Shown here: positions 54,911 to 64,000 of the stretch, piece by piece
Position numbering within the stretch: the first letter of the stretch is position 1
How the letters are laid out: each line of letters starts with the position of its first letter
Assembly (NCBI RefSeq): GCF_014635545.1
Contig: NZ_BMDA01000001.1
Coordinates: 512,739-576,738, forward strand
From: Acinetobacter courvalinii
GTDB lineage: Bacteria; Pseudomonadota; Gammaproteobacteria; Pseudomonadales; Moraxellaceae
Length of the DNA stretch: 64,000 nucleotides
Direction: 5' to 3'
Notes under the pieces: model-generated
Told to the model about the DNA's origin: nothing
What the model saw: the letters and a program-made list of their open reading frames with translations, nothing else
Databases searched by the model: none
Program-made: the position numbers and the translations under genes

Positions 54911-56941
54911 ATGACTAGCTATGCAAATATCTTAAAACCATTACATTTGGGTTTTACTACCATTAAAAACCGTGTCGTAATGGGCTCAATGCATTCAGGT
55001 TTAGAAGATCGTTTTTTTAATTATCCTAAACTTGCAGCTTATTTCGGTGAGCGGGCAAAGGGTGGTGTTGGCTTAATTATCACGGGGGGGATTTCTCCAA
55101 ACCGTCAAGGCTGGTTATTACCAGCGGGCGGAACCATGAATAGTCTGGCAGATATTCCGCATCATCGTCTGGTCACGCATGCGGTACATAAACATGGTGC
55201 AAAAATTCTGATGCAGATTTTGCATTCCGGGCGTTATGGTTATCATCCTTTTTCAGTTTCTTCTTCTCCCATTCAGGCGCCCATTAATCCGTTTAAGCCG
55301 CGTCAGATGTCTGATTCACAGATTTTGGCCACCATTGATGATTATGCCCGTTGTGCCAGTCTGGCTAAAAAAGCCGGCTATGATGGGGTAGAAATCATGG
55401 GTTCAGAAGGTTATTTAATTAACCAGTTCCTGAGCAGTCACGTGAATAAACGTACCGATCGCTGGGGCGGCGATATTGAAAACCGTATGCGTTTCCCGGT
55501 CGAAATCGTCAAGGCCATTCGTGCCAAAGTCGGTGAAAAATTTATTATTGCTTTCCGTCTGTCTTTGCTGGATCTGGTGCATGATGGCAATACCATGCAA
55601 GAAGTGATTGTGGTCGCCAAAGCATTGGAAAAAGTAGGCATTACTTTGCTCAATACCGGGATTGGCTGGCATGAAGCCCGTGTGCCGACCATTGTAACCT
55701 CTGTACCACGTGCAGCATTTGTGGACTATACCGCAGCCGTGAAGCAGCATGTTTCTGTTCCGGTGATTGCATCGAATCGTATCAATATGCCGGATGTTGC
55801 TGAAGAAATCATTGCTTCAGGTAAGGCGGATATGGTGCAGATGGCACGTCCATTTTTGGCAGATCCGTATTGGGTCAATAAAACAGCCACCAATCGTGTT
55901 GATGAAATTAATACCTGTATTGCCTGTAACCAAGCCTGTTTAGACCATGCTTTTAAAAATCAACGGGTCACTTGTCTGGTCAATCCGCAAGCCTGTTTTG
56001 AAACTGAACTGGTCTATATCAAAACCAAAAAACCAAAACGTATCGCCGTTGTCGGTGGTGGTGTTGCAGGAATGTCTGCCGCAACAGTAGCTGCAAGTCG
56101 TGGCCACGCCGTGACCTTATTTGAAGCCAATGACGATGTTGGCGGGCAGTTTAATCTGGCCAAAGTAGTGCCTGGTAAAGAAGAGTTCCATGAAACCATT
56201 CGTTATTTTAAAGTGCAATTGAAGCAAACTGGTGTCGATGTGCGTTTAAATACGCGGATCAGTCGCGAACAATTAGAGCGAGAAGGCTTTGATGAGGTGG
56301 TGGTAGCAACAGGCGTGGTGCCACGTGCGTTAAAAATACAAGGCAGCACCGCACCGCAGGTCTTGTCTTATGCTGAGGTTTTGCGTGGTGCTGAGGTCGG
56401 ACATAAAGTTGCGGTAATCGGTGCAGGCGGGATTGGCTTTGATGTATCAGAGTTTCTATTAAAGCCGCCTCATCAGCCTCAGCCGCAACCTTTGGCAGAG
56501 TGGCAACGTGAATGGGGGGTTGACCCAAACCCGGATTATATTTCTGAAGGGGGCATGCAGCGTCCAGAAGTGGAAGTTCCTGTGCGCCAGATTTATTTAT
56601 TGCAACGTAAAACGACACCACTCGGAATTGGTCTGGGTAAAACTTCGGGTTGGGTGCATCGTGCGCAATTGAAAAAACATGCTGTGCGTATGTTACGTGG
56701 TGTGCAGTATAAGGCAGTGACTGATGAGGGCTTATGGGTTGAACATAATGGACACGATCAATTGTTGCGCGTAGATACCATTGTGGTCTGTGCCGGACAA
56801 GAATCGGTCAAGGATTTAATGCCTAAAGAAGGTGAAAGTACTTTGGCAAATTATCATATTATTGGTGGAGCTAAGCTTGCTGCAGAGCTTGATGCAAAGC
56901 GAGCGATCCGAGATGGTGCTGAATTAGCCGCTAAACTGTAA
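54911..56941 (+). CDS. fadH: NADPH 2,4-dienoyl-CoA reductase
   Basis: A 676-residue flavin and iron-sulfur enzyme for the oxidation of unsaturated fatty acids. An old-yellow-enzyme barrel binds FMN at residues 1-340; cysteines in CIACNQACLDH and the following VTCLVNPQAC hold a 4Fe-4S cluster. A FAD site (AVVGGGVAGMSAA) and an NADPH site (VAVIGAGGIGFDVSEF) follow. The length equals the Escherichia coli enzyme. An AAGGAA site precedes the ATG. Confidence 0.95.
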   Translation: MTSYANILKPLHLGFTTIKNRVVMGSMHSGLEDRFFNYPKLAAYFGERAKGGVGLIITGGISPNRQGWLLPAGGTMNSLADIPHHRLVTHAVHKHGAKILMQILHSGRYGYHPFSVSSSPIQAPINPFKPRQMSDSQILATIDDYARCASLAKKAGYDGVEIMGSEGYLINQFLSSHVNKRTDRWGGDIENRMRFPVEIVKAIRAKVGEKFIIAFRLSLLDLVHDGNTMQEVIVVAKALEKVGITLLNTGIGWHEARVPTIVTSVPRAAFVDYTAAVKQHVSVPVIASNRINMPDVAEEIIASGKADMVQMARPFLADPYWVNKTATNRVDEINTCIACNQACLDHAFKNQRVTCLVNPQACFETELVYIKTKKPKRIAVVGGGVAGMSAATVAASRGHAVTLFEANDDVGGQFNLAKVVPGKEEFHETIRYFKVQLKQTGVDVRLNTRISREQLEREGFDEVVVATGVVPRALKIQGSTAPQVLSYAEVLRGAEVGHKVAVIGAGGIGFDVSEFLLKPPHQPQPQPLAEWQREWGVDPNPDYISEGGMQRPEVEVPVRQIYLLQRKTTPLGIGLGKTSGWVHRAQLKKHAVRMLRGVQYKAVTDEGLWVEHNGHDQLLRVDTIVVCAGQESVKDLMPKEGESTLANYHIIGGAKLAAELDAKRAIRDGAELAAKL

Positions 56942-57026
56942 AATTGATGAAACAATATGCATTTGAATACATTGCAGTTAAATTTCTCTTGTATAAACAG
57001 GGCAAGCTTTGTATTCTTACGCACAT

Positions 57027-57116
57027 GGAAGCGTGGCAGAGCGGTTTAATGCACCGGTCTTGAAAACCGACGAGGGTGTGAGTCCTCCGTGAGTTCGAAT
57101 CTCACCGCTTCCGCCA
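57027..57116 (+). tRNA. tRNA-Ser (UGA)
   Basis: A 90-nt class II tRNA with acceptor GGAAGCG/CGCTTCC, discriminator G, a long variable arm and an encoded CCA. The anticodon loop CTTGAAA gives UGA. A decayed integrase lies 110 bp downstream, so this is a likely mobile-element insertion site. Confidence 0.95.
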
Positions 57117-57123
57117 AATATCT

Positions 57124-57160
57124 AAAAAGGGAATCAGACATATAGTTTGATTCCCTTTTT
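57124..57160 (+). terminator. Terminator of tRNA-Ser
   Basis: Stem AAAAAGGGAATCA with TGATTCCCTTTTT seven bases after the tRNA. Confidence 0.88.
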
Positions 57161-57226
57161 CTTTGTCATAACTTTGGCACGCTTTGAAATTTTAGTAATT
57201 TCTTCTTTGTTCTTATCTGAATTAAT

Positions 57227-57782
57227 TTACTTCACATAACGCTGCATGAGCATTACCAAACTATGACCCAGCTGTGAAGCCACACAAACTGGATTGAGTC
57301 CATTTTTTAAGCATACAGTCGTATAAGTATGACGAGTGTTATAGGCAGGGCGATAGCGTATGCCATTCGCTTTCAAAACAGCCATAACTTCTAACTTAAT
57401 GATTTTGACGCTGTAAATTTTTCACCGGTCTCATCATATATGTTTAAAAATTAAAATTAATCGAATAAGACCTTCATTGTTGTGAAACTGCTTGTCCACA
57501 GAACCTATATCCCAAACACCAATTTACAATTAGATCATCTGAAATATACTTCTCTCTTAGTCATTTTAGTATTCTTTCGCATTCAATTTCATAGAACAAA
57601 TCTAGTTCATCTATCAGTATTTTCTAATTTTTTATTCAATCAAATGGCTTTTTATCAAGAACTTTATCAGCTTGAATTAACTTGTATGCATTTCGCAATA
57701 AAGTCAATATGTCATTACAGTTTTTGAGTGGCGATGCACAATTTGGTAAAACCGTACCTTTATAGTTTTTTATAGTGGAAGA
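57227..57782 (-). pseudogene. Decayed tyrosine-recombinase (integrase) remnant
   Basis: Reading the minus strand, the 3' 53 codons (57227-57385) encode RYRPAYNTRHTYTTVCLKNG and ASQLGHSLVMLMQRYVK, the His-Arg and GH regions of a phage-type integrase (the catalytic Tyr is in QRYVK). Upstream, up to 57782, another frame reads STIKNYKGTVLP and NAYKLIQADKVLDKKPFD, typical of the core-binding domain, then has three in-frame stops. The two parts are one base out of frame and the central catalytic Arg box is missing. The gene is dead. It points toward tRNA-Ser, as integrases commonly do. Confidence 0.7.
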
Positions 57783-58538
57783 GATATTACTGTAATTTTA
57801 GAGATAGTTCTCAACGAAGGGTGTAATTAGTGGTGAAGCTCATACACTTAGGGGGGATGATATAAAATTTATTTGATTAGCTGAAATTTTACAATTTTAT
57901 GTTTCGGTTAAGTCTTTCATTAAATAAACGAATATATAAAATAAAAAACTAAATGATTAAAAATGTGAGTTTATGTCAGATAAAATTTCTTCAAATCTTT
58001 AGCACAGCTATTTCATGACATGGGGTTATAAAATTTTATTATGATTGTCTTTTATTTATTAAAAATAATTATAAAAAACATAAAAATAATTTATAAAATA
58101 AATTTATATCTATATAGTGTAATTTCTTTACTTTAATGATTGTTAAAGGTTTTATTGAAGTTAAAAATTTTATTTGGCACTTTCTGTAAAAAAATCTACG
58201 ATAATAATTATTTTTAAAATTTAATATAAGTGTTTTCATACATTTATATTTAACTATATTTTTTTAATTTAAGTTTTTTGTTTTTTTAAGTACATGTTTT
58301 TTATAGTAATTTTAAATTTTAATTTTTAACAAAATGGGACATTTTATATATTTTTTTTATTACATATTTTAACTTTATTTTACAATGCAAATTTAATGCT
58401 AAAATCTTAAATTTTCTACATCTATATTTTTGTTAACTATTTAATTTGAAAAAAAATATCAATTTACCTAATTAAATATTATTAAATTTGATAATAAAAA
58501 TTAACCAGCAATAAAATTAAGAATGAAGATTTTCGAAA
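57783..58538. other. Very AT-rich non-coding DNA
   Basis: About 750 bp with long A/T runs, far more AT-rich than anything else in the window. I find no gene or clear repeat in it. It lies between the integrase remnant and the siderophore promoter, as expected for the old end of an acquired element. Confidence 0.5.
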
Positions 58539-58567
58539 TTGACAACTTAAATGAGAGTGATTAGCAT
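58539..58567 (+). promoter_or_regulatory. Promoter of the siderophore operon
   Basis: A perfect -35 box TTGACA at 58539-58544, then 17 bp, then a -10 box TAGCAT at 58562-58567. The leader to the receptor start is about 150 nt. Confidence 0.55.
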
Positions 58568-58568
58568 T
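58550..58568. promoter_or_regulatory. Fur box overlapping the siderophore promoter
   Basis: AATGAGAGTGATTAGCATT matches the inverted-repeat Fur consensus AATGATAATNATTATCATT at 15 of 18 defined positions. It covers the spacer and -10 box, so iron-loaded Fur would block transcription. Confidence 0.7.
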
Positions 58569-58724
58569 CGCAAAATATTTTTATCCTTAAATGCGTAAAT
58601 TAAGTCTCATAAATAATCAGTTCATGGAGAATAGGCAGCCGTATTGAAAAATCTGCTGATTATAAATTCATTGGCTTAAATTTAGAGCACTTGTAATCGT
58701 TTTAATTTTTTGGTGGTTATTATT

Positions 58725-60884
58725 GTGGAAAAACGCTTTTTTCGATCTTTAACTCTTCCGTTAAGCAAAAAACACTCTTTACTTTTACTGACACCTCTAA
58801 TTTTTAGCCATTATGCCTATGCTGAAAATCATGAAGAATTGGAAAAAGACTCAGTTCAAACCTTAAAACCTATTGTTATTTCGGCTTCTCGCTCCGAAGT
58901 AGAGCAAAAAAAAGCATCTGAAACCATTGTTGTTCTAAAGAAAGAAGATATACAAAAACAGTTGGCAATTTCTTCTAACTCATCAGATGTCTTGAGTAAT
59001 TTATTACCATCATATACACCGAGTCGCGGCAAAATGAACGGTAGTGGTGAGACACTGCGAGGAAGAACTCCATTGATTATGATTGATGGTGTACCGCAAT
59101 CAAATCCATTGCGTCCAACGGGCAGAGAAGTACATACGCTTGATTTTTCCATGGTAGATCGAATTGAAGTGATTCAAGGAGCCAATGCAACCAATGGTAT
59201 CGGTGCAACAGGCGGGGTAATTAATATTATTACCAAACGCCCAGAAGATGGCGAGATTAATCAATCACTGAATGTTCAGACAACAATGCCAACAGATCAG
59301 TTCAGCTCTGACACACTCAATTATAAAACTGATTATAGCGTGAATGGGCGCGATAACAATTTCGACTATTTACTGTCCATGAGTTACGAAGATCAAGGTT
59401 TATATATTGATGGAAAGGGACGTCCTATCGGTGTGGATAATACCCAAGGCGACTTAATGGATTCGCGCATGTATAACATACTTGCTAAATTGGGCTATCA
59501 AATAGATGACGACCAACATGTGCAAGCGAGTGTAAATCGTTATCAAATCAAGGGGAAAAATAACTATACCGCGGTTTCAGGAGATCGCAATGCTGGGATA
59601 CCAACAACCTCTATAGAGCAGACACCTCCTGGAACTGCTCCTCATAATGATGTCTGGACCTCAAGTATTAGTTATGAGCATAATAATTTGGCTGGAATGA
59701 AGCTCAATGTTATGGCTTTTAATCAAGAGTTTGAAGGTTTATTTGGAGCCGATAACTCTCCTACATTTCAAGACCCAGGTATTGCGCCCAATGGCACCTT
59801 ATATGATCAGTCTCGTTCCGTTGGATCAAAGTTTGGGAGCAAACTCAGTCTCATAAAAGACAATTTATTCCAAGACCATCTCAAATTGACGCTTGGCCTC
59901 GATACACTTTACGATAAAGGTAAGCAGGATCTCTATAGCACCAATAGAACCTATGTTCCTGTGTCTCGATATAAAAGCTATTCACCATTTTTACAAGCAG
60001 AAGTAAAAGTATTAGATAACTTATCACTGCATGCAGGTGCACGTCGTGAAATTTCAACATTAGAAACCGATAGTTATACGACACTTGCGCGCTATAACAA
60101 TACCTTTGTTCAAGGTGGTAAACTGGATTTCGACAAGAATTTGTTCAATGCTGGAATCGTGTATTCGCCACTTGATGAATTGACTTTCTTCGCAAATTAT
60201 AGTGAAGGATTTGGAATGCCAGATGTTGGTCGAGCATTGCGTGCCATTAATACACCTGGGCTAAGTATTCAAAATTTAAGCAATCTTGAGCCCATACTTA
60301 CAGAAAATATTGAGACAGGAACTCGGGTCAAGTTTGGAGATACCAACTTTGATTTAAGCCTGTTTCAATCCAGTTCAGATTTTGGTGACCGTTCAAAATA
60401 TGATCCTGAAACACGCACATTCATGATGGCCCGTGAAAAAACACGAATTAGAGGGGTCGATACCAGTGTGAGTCATCAACTCAAAAATCATAATTTGAAA
60501 TTATCTTACTCATATACCCAAGGTAAATACGACAGTGATGAAAATGGTTCATTAGATAGTCGTATGGATGGTTTAAGCATTGCACCGAATCGACTGGTTG
60601 CAACCTGGGGGGCCGACTGGACAGATAAATTAAGTTCATATCTTCAGATTAATCATGCTTTCGAAAGAAATTTTGATGACCCAAACCTTAACTTTGGTGG
60701 CTATACCTTGGTTGATGGTGTGGTTGCATATCAATTACCGAAAGGTACTGCCAGTGTTTCGGTCTCAAACTTATTGGATAAAGACTACATTACTTATTAT
60801 TCCCAAAGCGCACTAAATGAGCCTAAACGGTATTTTGCAGGTCGGGGTAGAAGCCTCACCTTAGGTTATTCCATTAAATTTTAA
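58725..60884 (+). CDS. TonB-dependent siderophore receptor
   Basis: An outer-membrane receptor of about 719 residues. A signal peptide (LLLLTPLIFSHYAYA) is followed by a TonB-box-like KPIVISASR, a plug domain (about 45-165; APLIMIDGVPQ-like TPLIMIDGVPQSNPL and GATGGVINIITKRPED) and a beta barrel ending LTLGYSIKF with a terminal Phe. The neighbouring synthetase suggests it takes up the ferric siderophore made by this locus. The start is probably GTG at 58725 (GGTGG site), with earlier TTG and GTG codons at 58710 and 58713 possible. Confidence 0.9.
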   Translation: MEKRFFRSLTLPLSKKHSLLLLTPLIFSHYAYAENHEELEKDSVQTLKPIVISASRSEVEQKKASETIVVLKKEDIQKQLAISSNSSDVLSNLLPSYTPSRGKMNGSGETLRGRTPLIMIDGVPQSNPLRPTGREVHTLDFSMVDRIEVIQGANATNGIGATGGVINIITKRPEDGEINQSLNVQTTMPTDQFSSDTLNYKTDYSVNGRDNNFDYLLSMSYEDQGLYIDGKGRPIGVDNTQGDLMDSRMYNILAKLGYQIDDDQHVQASVNRYQIKGKNNYTAVSGDRNAGIPTTSIEQTPPGTAPHNDVWTSSISYEHNNLAGMKLNVMAFNQEFEGLFGADNSPTFQDPGIAPNGTLYDQSRSVGSKFGSKLSLIKDNLFQDHLKLTLGLDTLYDKGKQDLYSTNRTYVPVSRYKSYSPFLQAEVKVLDNLSLHAGARREISTLETDSYTTLARYNNTFVQGGKLDFDKNLFNAGIVYSPLDELTFFANYSEGFGMPDVGRALRAINTPGLSIQNLSNLEPILTENIETGTRVKFGDTNFDLSLFQSSSDFGDRSKYDPETRTFMMAREKTRIRGVDTSVSHQLKNHNLKLSYSYTQGKYDSDENGSLDSRMDGLSIAPNRLVATWGADWTDKLSSYLQINHAFERNFDDPNLNFGGYTLVDGVVAYQLPKGTASVSVSNLLDKDYITYYSQSALNEPKRYFAGRGRSLTLGYSIKF

Positions 60885-60927
60885 TAAATAATTCACTATA
60901 TAAAAGCCTTAAGAATAAGGAGTTAGT

Positions 60928-62706
60928 ATGAAACAGTTAAGTAGTCCCTCTAGATCAAATTTGATTGGTGACTTAGCCGCATCACACGCTTTATTAAACT
61001 GTCTGATTAAAGAGTTTGCACTTCCAATGTCGCTAGTAAAGTACGAGTGGCCACAAGACATGCGTGGAATCCCAATTGGTGTTTTCTTTAATGGTGAAAT
61101 CGTCAAGGGAACTCCACTTTATATTAAGATGCCAAATTTACAGGAATTCTTTATTCTTGTTGATCGACAAGATTGTTTAGGAAGTCACTATTATTTATCA
61201 GATATTTATGGGAAGCAGAATCAAGATATTTGGCAATATTTAGATTTCGGACAATTTGTTATTGCCTTGGTCGACAGTTGTAGTGATGCTACTGGACAAA
61301 AAAATAATGAGTTAATTGAGCAGATTTTTGAGAGCAGGGCACTCAAAGAGAAAATTTATAATTATGCAAGCAAAGAAAAGTATAATTGCTTAGAAAATTA
61401 TAGACGAAGTGAACAAGCATTATGGTTTGGACATCCAACACATCCTGCACCTAAAGCCCGGCTTTGGTCATTAGTTACAGATCAATTGCAATATTCACCT
61501 GAATTTGGTAGTTGTTCAGCACTTCATCAATTTGAAGTGAATAAGTCTGACTTGTGGATTAAAGCAAATGGGTTGGATGACAACCAAGTACTTGCGGGAG
61601 TCGCAGATCAAATCAATACAAGAGAGGAAAGAGCAGTTATTTCTCTTCATCCTGTACAAGCAAAATTATTTATTGCAGACCCTCGTACTCAGCATTTACT
61701 CAAACTTGGTGTAATTAAAGATCTGGGTTGTAACGGTCATCCCTTTTATCCAACGGCATCCATACGAACATGGTTTTCTCCACAGCATGATTATTTCATC
61801 AAAGGTTCATTGCATGTGCGTATCACAAACTGTGTAAGAAAAAATGCTTGGTATGAATTAGAAAGTACAATTTTAATTGATGCAATTTTTAAAGAATTAA
61901 TGTCCAACCAAATGGACTCATTAGGTGGCTTTGAACCCGTAGAAGAACCTGCTGTTTTATGTTGGTGTCCCTCAGACGCCCAAGCAGAAGATAAAAACTG
62001 GTTTAAAGAACAAACTGGAATCATTCTGCGCCATAACTTTTGTAAAGAAGAAGGTGAACAAAGTTGTTTGCTTGCAGGAACCGTTTTTGGGCGCTCTACC
62101 AATTTAACCCCCAATATTCTAGGGTTCCTGGAAGAAGCTTCCCCTAAGAATTTACAAGAACAGGACTTACTCAATTGGTTTAAACAATATCAAGCCTTAC
62201 TTTTGCGTCCAGTTTTATTTTTGTTCTATAACCATGGCATTGTTATGGAGCCTCATTTACAAAATACGATTTTAGTACATCAACAAGGCCAACCTAAAAA
62301 AATATTATTAAGAGATTTCGAAGGTGTCAAATTAACTTCAGATGTGGGTATGAATCTAATTGCAAATAAGCAGATTCATCCTCGTGTTCAACAGTCAATG
62401 GAGTACTCTAGACATAATGGATGGCAACGTGTTTGCTACTGTTTATTCGTGAATAACATATCCGAGGCTATTCTTGCGCTTACATGGAAACGTCCGACTT
62501 TAGCAACAAAGATGTGGGATATCGTGCACGATGAGCTCAAGACGATTCGGACTGAACTACGAAGACCCACACCTGAACTTGATGCCTTATTGAACGGTGG
62601 GCCAATTCATTGTAAGACGAATTTTAAGGTACGTCTCGCGGCCGAGGCTGATCGTAAAGCGGGCTATGTAGAATTACAATCACCTTGGGAAAAGTCTTAT
62701 GTTTGA
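60928..62706 (+). CDS. IucA/IucC-family siderophore synthetase
   Basis: A 592-residue NRPS-independent siderophore (NIS) synthetase that joins a carboxylate such as citrate to an amine or alcohol using ATP. Family motifs are HPTHPAPKAR (about 171-180; ATP binding), VISLHPVQ, GSLHVRITNCVRKN, MEPHLQNT and LLRDFEG. I cannot assign type A, B or C. It follows the receptor by 43 bp with an AAGGAG site, and its stop overlaps the decarboxylase ATG by 8 bp. Confidence 0.92.
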   Translation: MKQLSSPSRSNLIGDLAASHALLNCLIKEFALPMSLVKYEWPQDMRGIPIGVFFNGEIVKGTPLYIKMPNLQEFFILVDRQDCLGSHYYLSDIYGKQNQDIWQYLDFGQFVIALVDSCSDATGQKNNELIEQIFESRALKEKIYNYASKEKYNCLENYRRSEQALWFGHPTHPAPKARLWSLVTDQLQYSPEFGSCSALHQFEVNKSDLWIKANGLDDNQVLAGVADQINTREERAVISLHPVQAKLFIADPRTQHLLKLGVIKDLGCNGHPFYPTASIRTWFSPQHDYFIKGSLHVRITNCVRKNAWYELESTILIDAIFKELMSNQMDSLGGFEPVEEPAVLCWCPSDAQAEDKNWFKEQTGIILRHNFCKEEGEQSCLLAGTVFGRSTNLTPNILGFLEEASPKNLQEQDLLNWFKQYQALLLRPVLFLFYNHGIVMEPHLQNTILVHQQGQPKKILLRDFEGVKLTSDVGMNLIANKQIHPRVQQSMEYSRHNGWQRVCYCLFVNNISEAILALTWKRPTLATKMWDIVHDELKTIRTELRRPTPELDALLNGGPIHCKTNFKVRLAAEADRKAGYVELQSPWEKSYV

Positions 62707-63889
62707 TATTTCCCAACGTATTGTTGATAAGGCTTTAGTAGCGCAAGCAAGTCATGATGATCCTATTGCATTATTTGCTTATGATTTGGATGCCTTAAAA
62801 CAGCATGCCCAGACACTGGTCACGGCTTTACCTAAAAATGTCTCGCTTTATTATGCGATTAAAGCCAATAGTGAAAAACAAATTCTGGATATCTTGGCGC
62901 CTGTTATTGACGGGTTTGAAATTTCCTCTGGGGGAGAGATATCAAAAGTTCAGCAATGTGAATCAAATAAGCCCTTTATTTTTTCTGGACCAGGCAAATT
63001 AGATTCAGATTTACGCTTGGCAATACAACATGGCGTGGAGTTTATTCATGTGGAAAGCCTGCATGAAATCCAGCGACTTAACCAGATTGCGGCAGAATCA
63101 GGGATTGTTCAAAACATATTGATTCGCATCAATCCGTCATTGCCAGACAACTTATCAACCAAACTGTCGATGGCTGGTACCGCAACGCCTTTTGGAATTG
63201 AAGAGGCTAATTTGGTTGAAGCGATTCAACTGACAGAAACAAGCCAGCATTTGCGTCTATGTGGTTTCCATATACATGCGATGTCCCATCAAACCGATGT
63301 GTCTAAACATTTACAATTGATGGAGTGGTATCTACATCAATGGGAGATTTGGAAAAAAATATCCACCAACCCTCAAACAATACAACATCTCAATGTTGGA
63401 GGAGGAATTGGGGTTAATTATCTGAGCAACCAACAATTTAATTGGCCTTTATTTTGTGGAGAGTTACAGCAGTTACTTGCTCGTCATAAGGACGTTCCCT
63501 TTATCCGTTTTGAAATGGGCCGCTTTATTTCAGCATTTTGTGGTTATTACATTATTCAGGTCTTAGATATAAAAAGCAGCCATGGGCAAAATTTTCTTGT
63601 ATGCCGAGGTGGGACTCACCAATTTCGTTTACCTGTAGCCCAAGGACACGACCATCCAGTTTCTCATATTACCCTGAATGCTGCTGTCAACAACCACTCC
63701 ACCAAGCTCTATCATATCGTTGGTCAATTATGTACTCCAAAGGACATTCTGAGCCGAAACCAAGCACTCAGTGATGTGCAGATTGGTGATTTATTGGTTC
63801 TCCCTTTAGCGGGGGCATATGGCTATAACATTTCGCACGCTGACTTTTTGTGTCACCCAAGGCCTCAACAAATCTTTATTGGAGGTTAA
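62699..63889 (+). CDS. PLP-dependent decarboxylase of siderophore locus
   Basis: A 396-residue alanine-racemase-fold decarboxylase related to diaminopimelate/ornithine decarboxylases and the siderophore enzymes SbnH and PvsE. The PLP lysine is Lys55 in YYAIKAN. The phosphate-binding HLNVGGGIGVNY is present; the usual EPGR reads EMGR. Such enzymes decarboxylate an amino-acid unit of a siderophore intermediate. It is translationally coupled to the synthetase (8-bp overlap), and the MFS gene starts in its stop codon. Confidence 0.88.
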   Translation: MFDISQRIVDKALVAQASHDDPIALFAYDLDALKQHAQTLVTALPKNVSLYYAIKANSEKQILDILAPVIDGFEISSGGEISKVQQCESNKPFIFSGPGKLDSDLRLAIQHGVEFIHVESLHEIQRLNQIAAESGIVQNILIRINPSLPDNLSTKLSMAGTATPFGIEEANLVEAIQLTETSQHLRLCGFHIHAMSHQTDVSKHLQLMEWYLHQWEIWKKISTNPQTIQHLNVGGGIGVNYLSNQQFNWPLFCGELQQLLARHKDVPFIRFEMGRFISAFCGYYIIQVLDIKSSHGQNFLVCRGGTHQFRLPVAQGHDHPVSHITLNAAVNNHSTKLYHIVGQLCTPKDILSRNQALSDVQIGDLLVLPLAGAYGYNISHADFLCHPRPQQIFIGG

Positions 63890-64000
63890 TGGTGCGTGTA
63901 TTTCCACAACAAGGTATTCCTCGCTGGCTGGTCGTATTAAGTGTTTTATTAGGTACAACAACCGTAAGTTTAAATAATAGTGCGTTAAATCCAGCTGTTC
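63889..64000 (+). CDS. MFS transporter, N-terminus only (window edge)
   Basis: Only the first 37 codons are present. The ATG overlaps the decarboxylase TAA (TAATG) and has a perfect GGAGG site. The start MVRVFPQQG, then a hydrophobic segment and SLNNSALNPAV, resembles the first membrane segment of DHA2-type (EmrB/QacA) exporters. In this setting it is probably the siderophore exporter. Confidence 0.65.
   Translation, partial: MVRVFPQQGIPRWLVVLSVLLGTTTVSLNNSALNPAV

Noticed and set aside
57482-57727. Open 81-codon plus-strand frame downstream of tRNA-Ser
   Set aside because: It is antisense to the integrase remnant, whose minus-strand translation is recognisable; there is no ribosome site and composition is AT-driven.

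Overview
The window is a piece of a low-GC gammaproteobacterial chromosome, very probably Acinetobacter. This rests on recognisable genes and gene order (AstA, surE-nlpD, epmB next to efp, a FimX/PilZ pair next to epmB, cstA with its YbdD partner, the moxR-DUF58-tgpA cluster, a 447-residue ArgG) and on codon usage. I cannot name the species. I saw no rRNA operon, CRISPR array or intact transposase.

Layout. 1-546: a tRNA block, Trp-Leu(UAG)-Trp, each gene with its own terminator, which looks like a repeated Leu/Trp unit cut by the window edge. 840-1945: a YjaB-like acetyltransferase and a convergent XRE-cupin regulator. 2552-9500: an accessory catabolic-looking cluster of a short-chain dehydrogenase, an NCS1 (purine/cytosine-type) permease and an IclR regulator, divergent from a TorF-like porin and a secreted YtcJ-like amidohydrolase, with two striking palindromes and a likely 42-residue small gene. 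9501-11449: a gene-poor, probably decayed stretch, then astA without its usual ast partners. 11905-31414: mostly housekeeping genes (cycA, purB, hflD, mnmA, nudJ, a gamma-class carbonic anhydrase homologue, a PBP5-type carboxypeptidase, surE, nlpD, a Lon-family protease, ampG, gloA, a bile-acid-symporter homologue, rpmE). A lone DUF4145 gene and two paralogous small secreted proteins sit among them. 31512-43740: FimX-like and PilZ proteins, epmB/efp, cstA-ybdD and moxR-DUF58-tgpA.

43776-48373 is a small island. An intact tRNA-Val(GAC) is followed, 4.4 kb later, by a 69-bp copy of its 3' end and downstream flank (67 of 69 bases identical, the first 42 perfect). Between the repeats there is one gene, a 1261-residue SIR2-domain protein with the NADase residues in place, and no integrase. 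This is the best candidate for an anti-phage system, probably a single-protein NAD-depleting one carried on a non-autonomous tRNA-targeted element.

48686-56941 returns to core-like genes (dsbA, a small Ser/Asp-rich membrane protein, a pirin, argG, a LysR/EamA-transporter pair, fadH). At tRNA-Ser(UGA) (57027-57116) a second mobile-DNA scar begins: a decayed tyrosine-recombinase gene on the minus strand, then more than 700 bp of extremely AT-rich sequence. A Fur-box-bearing promoter follows and drives an NRPS-independent siderophore locus (TonB receptor, IucA/IucC synthetase, PLP decarboxylase, MFS exporter) that runs off the window end.
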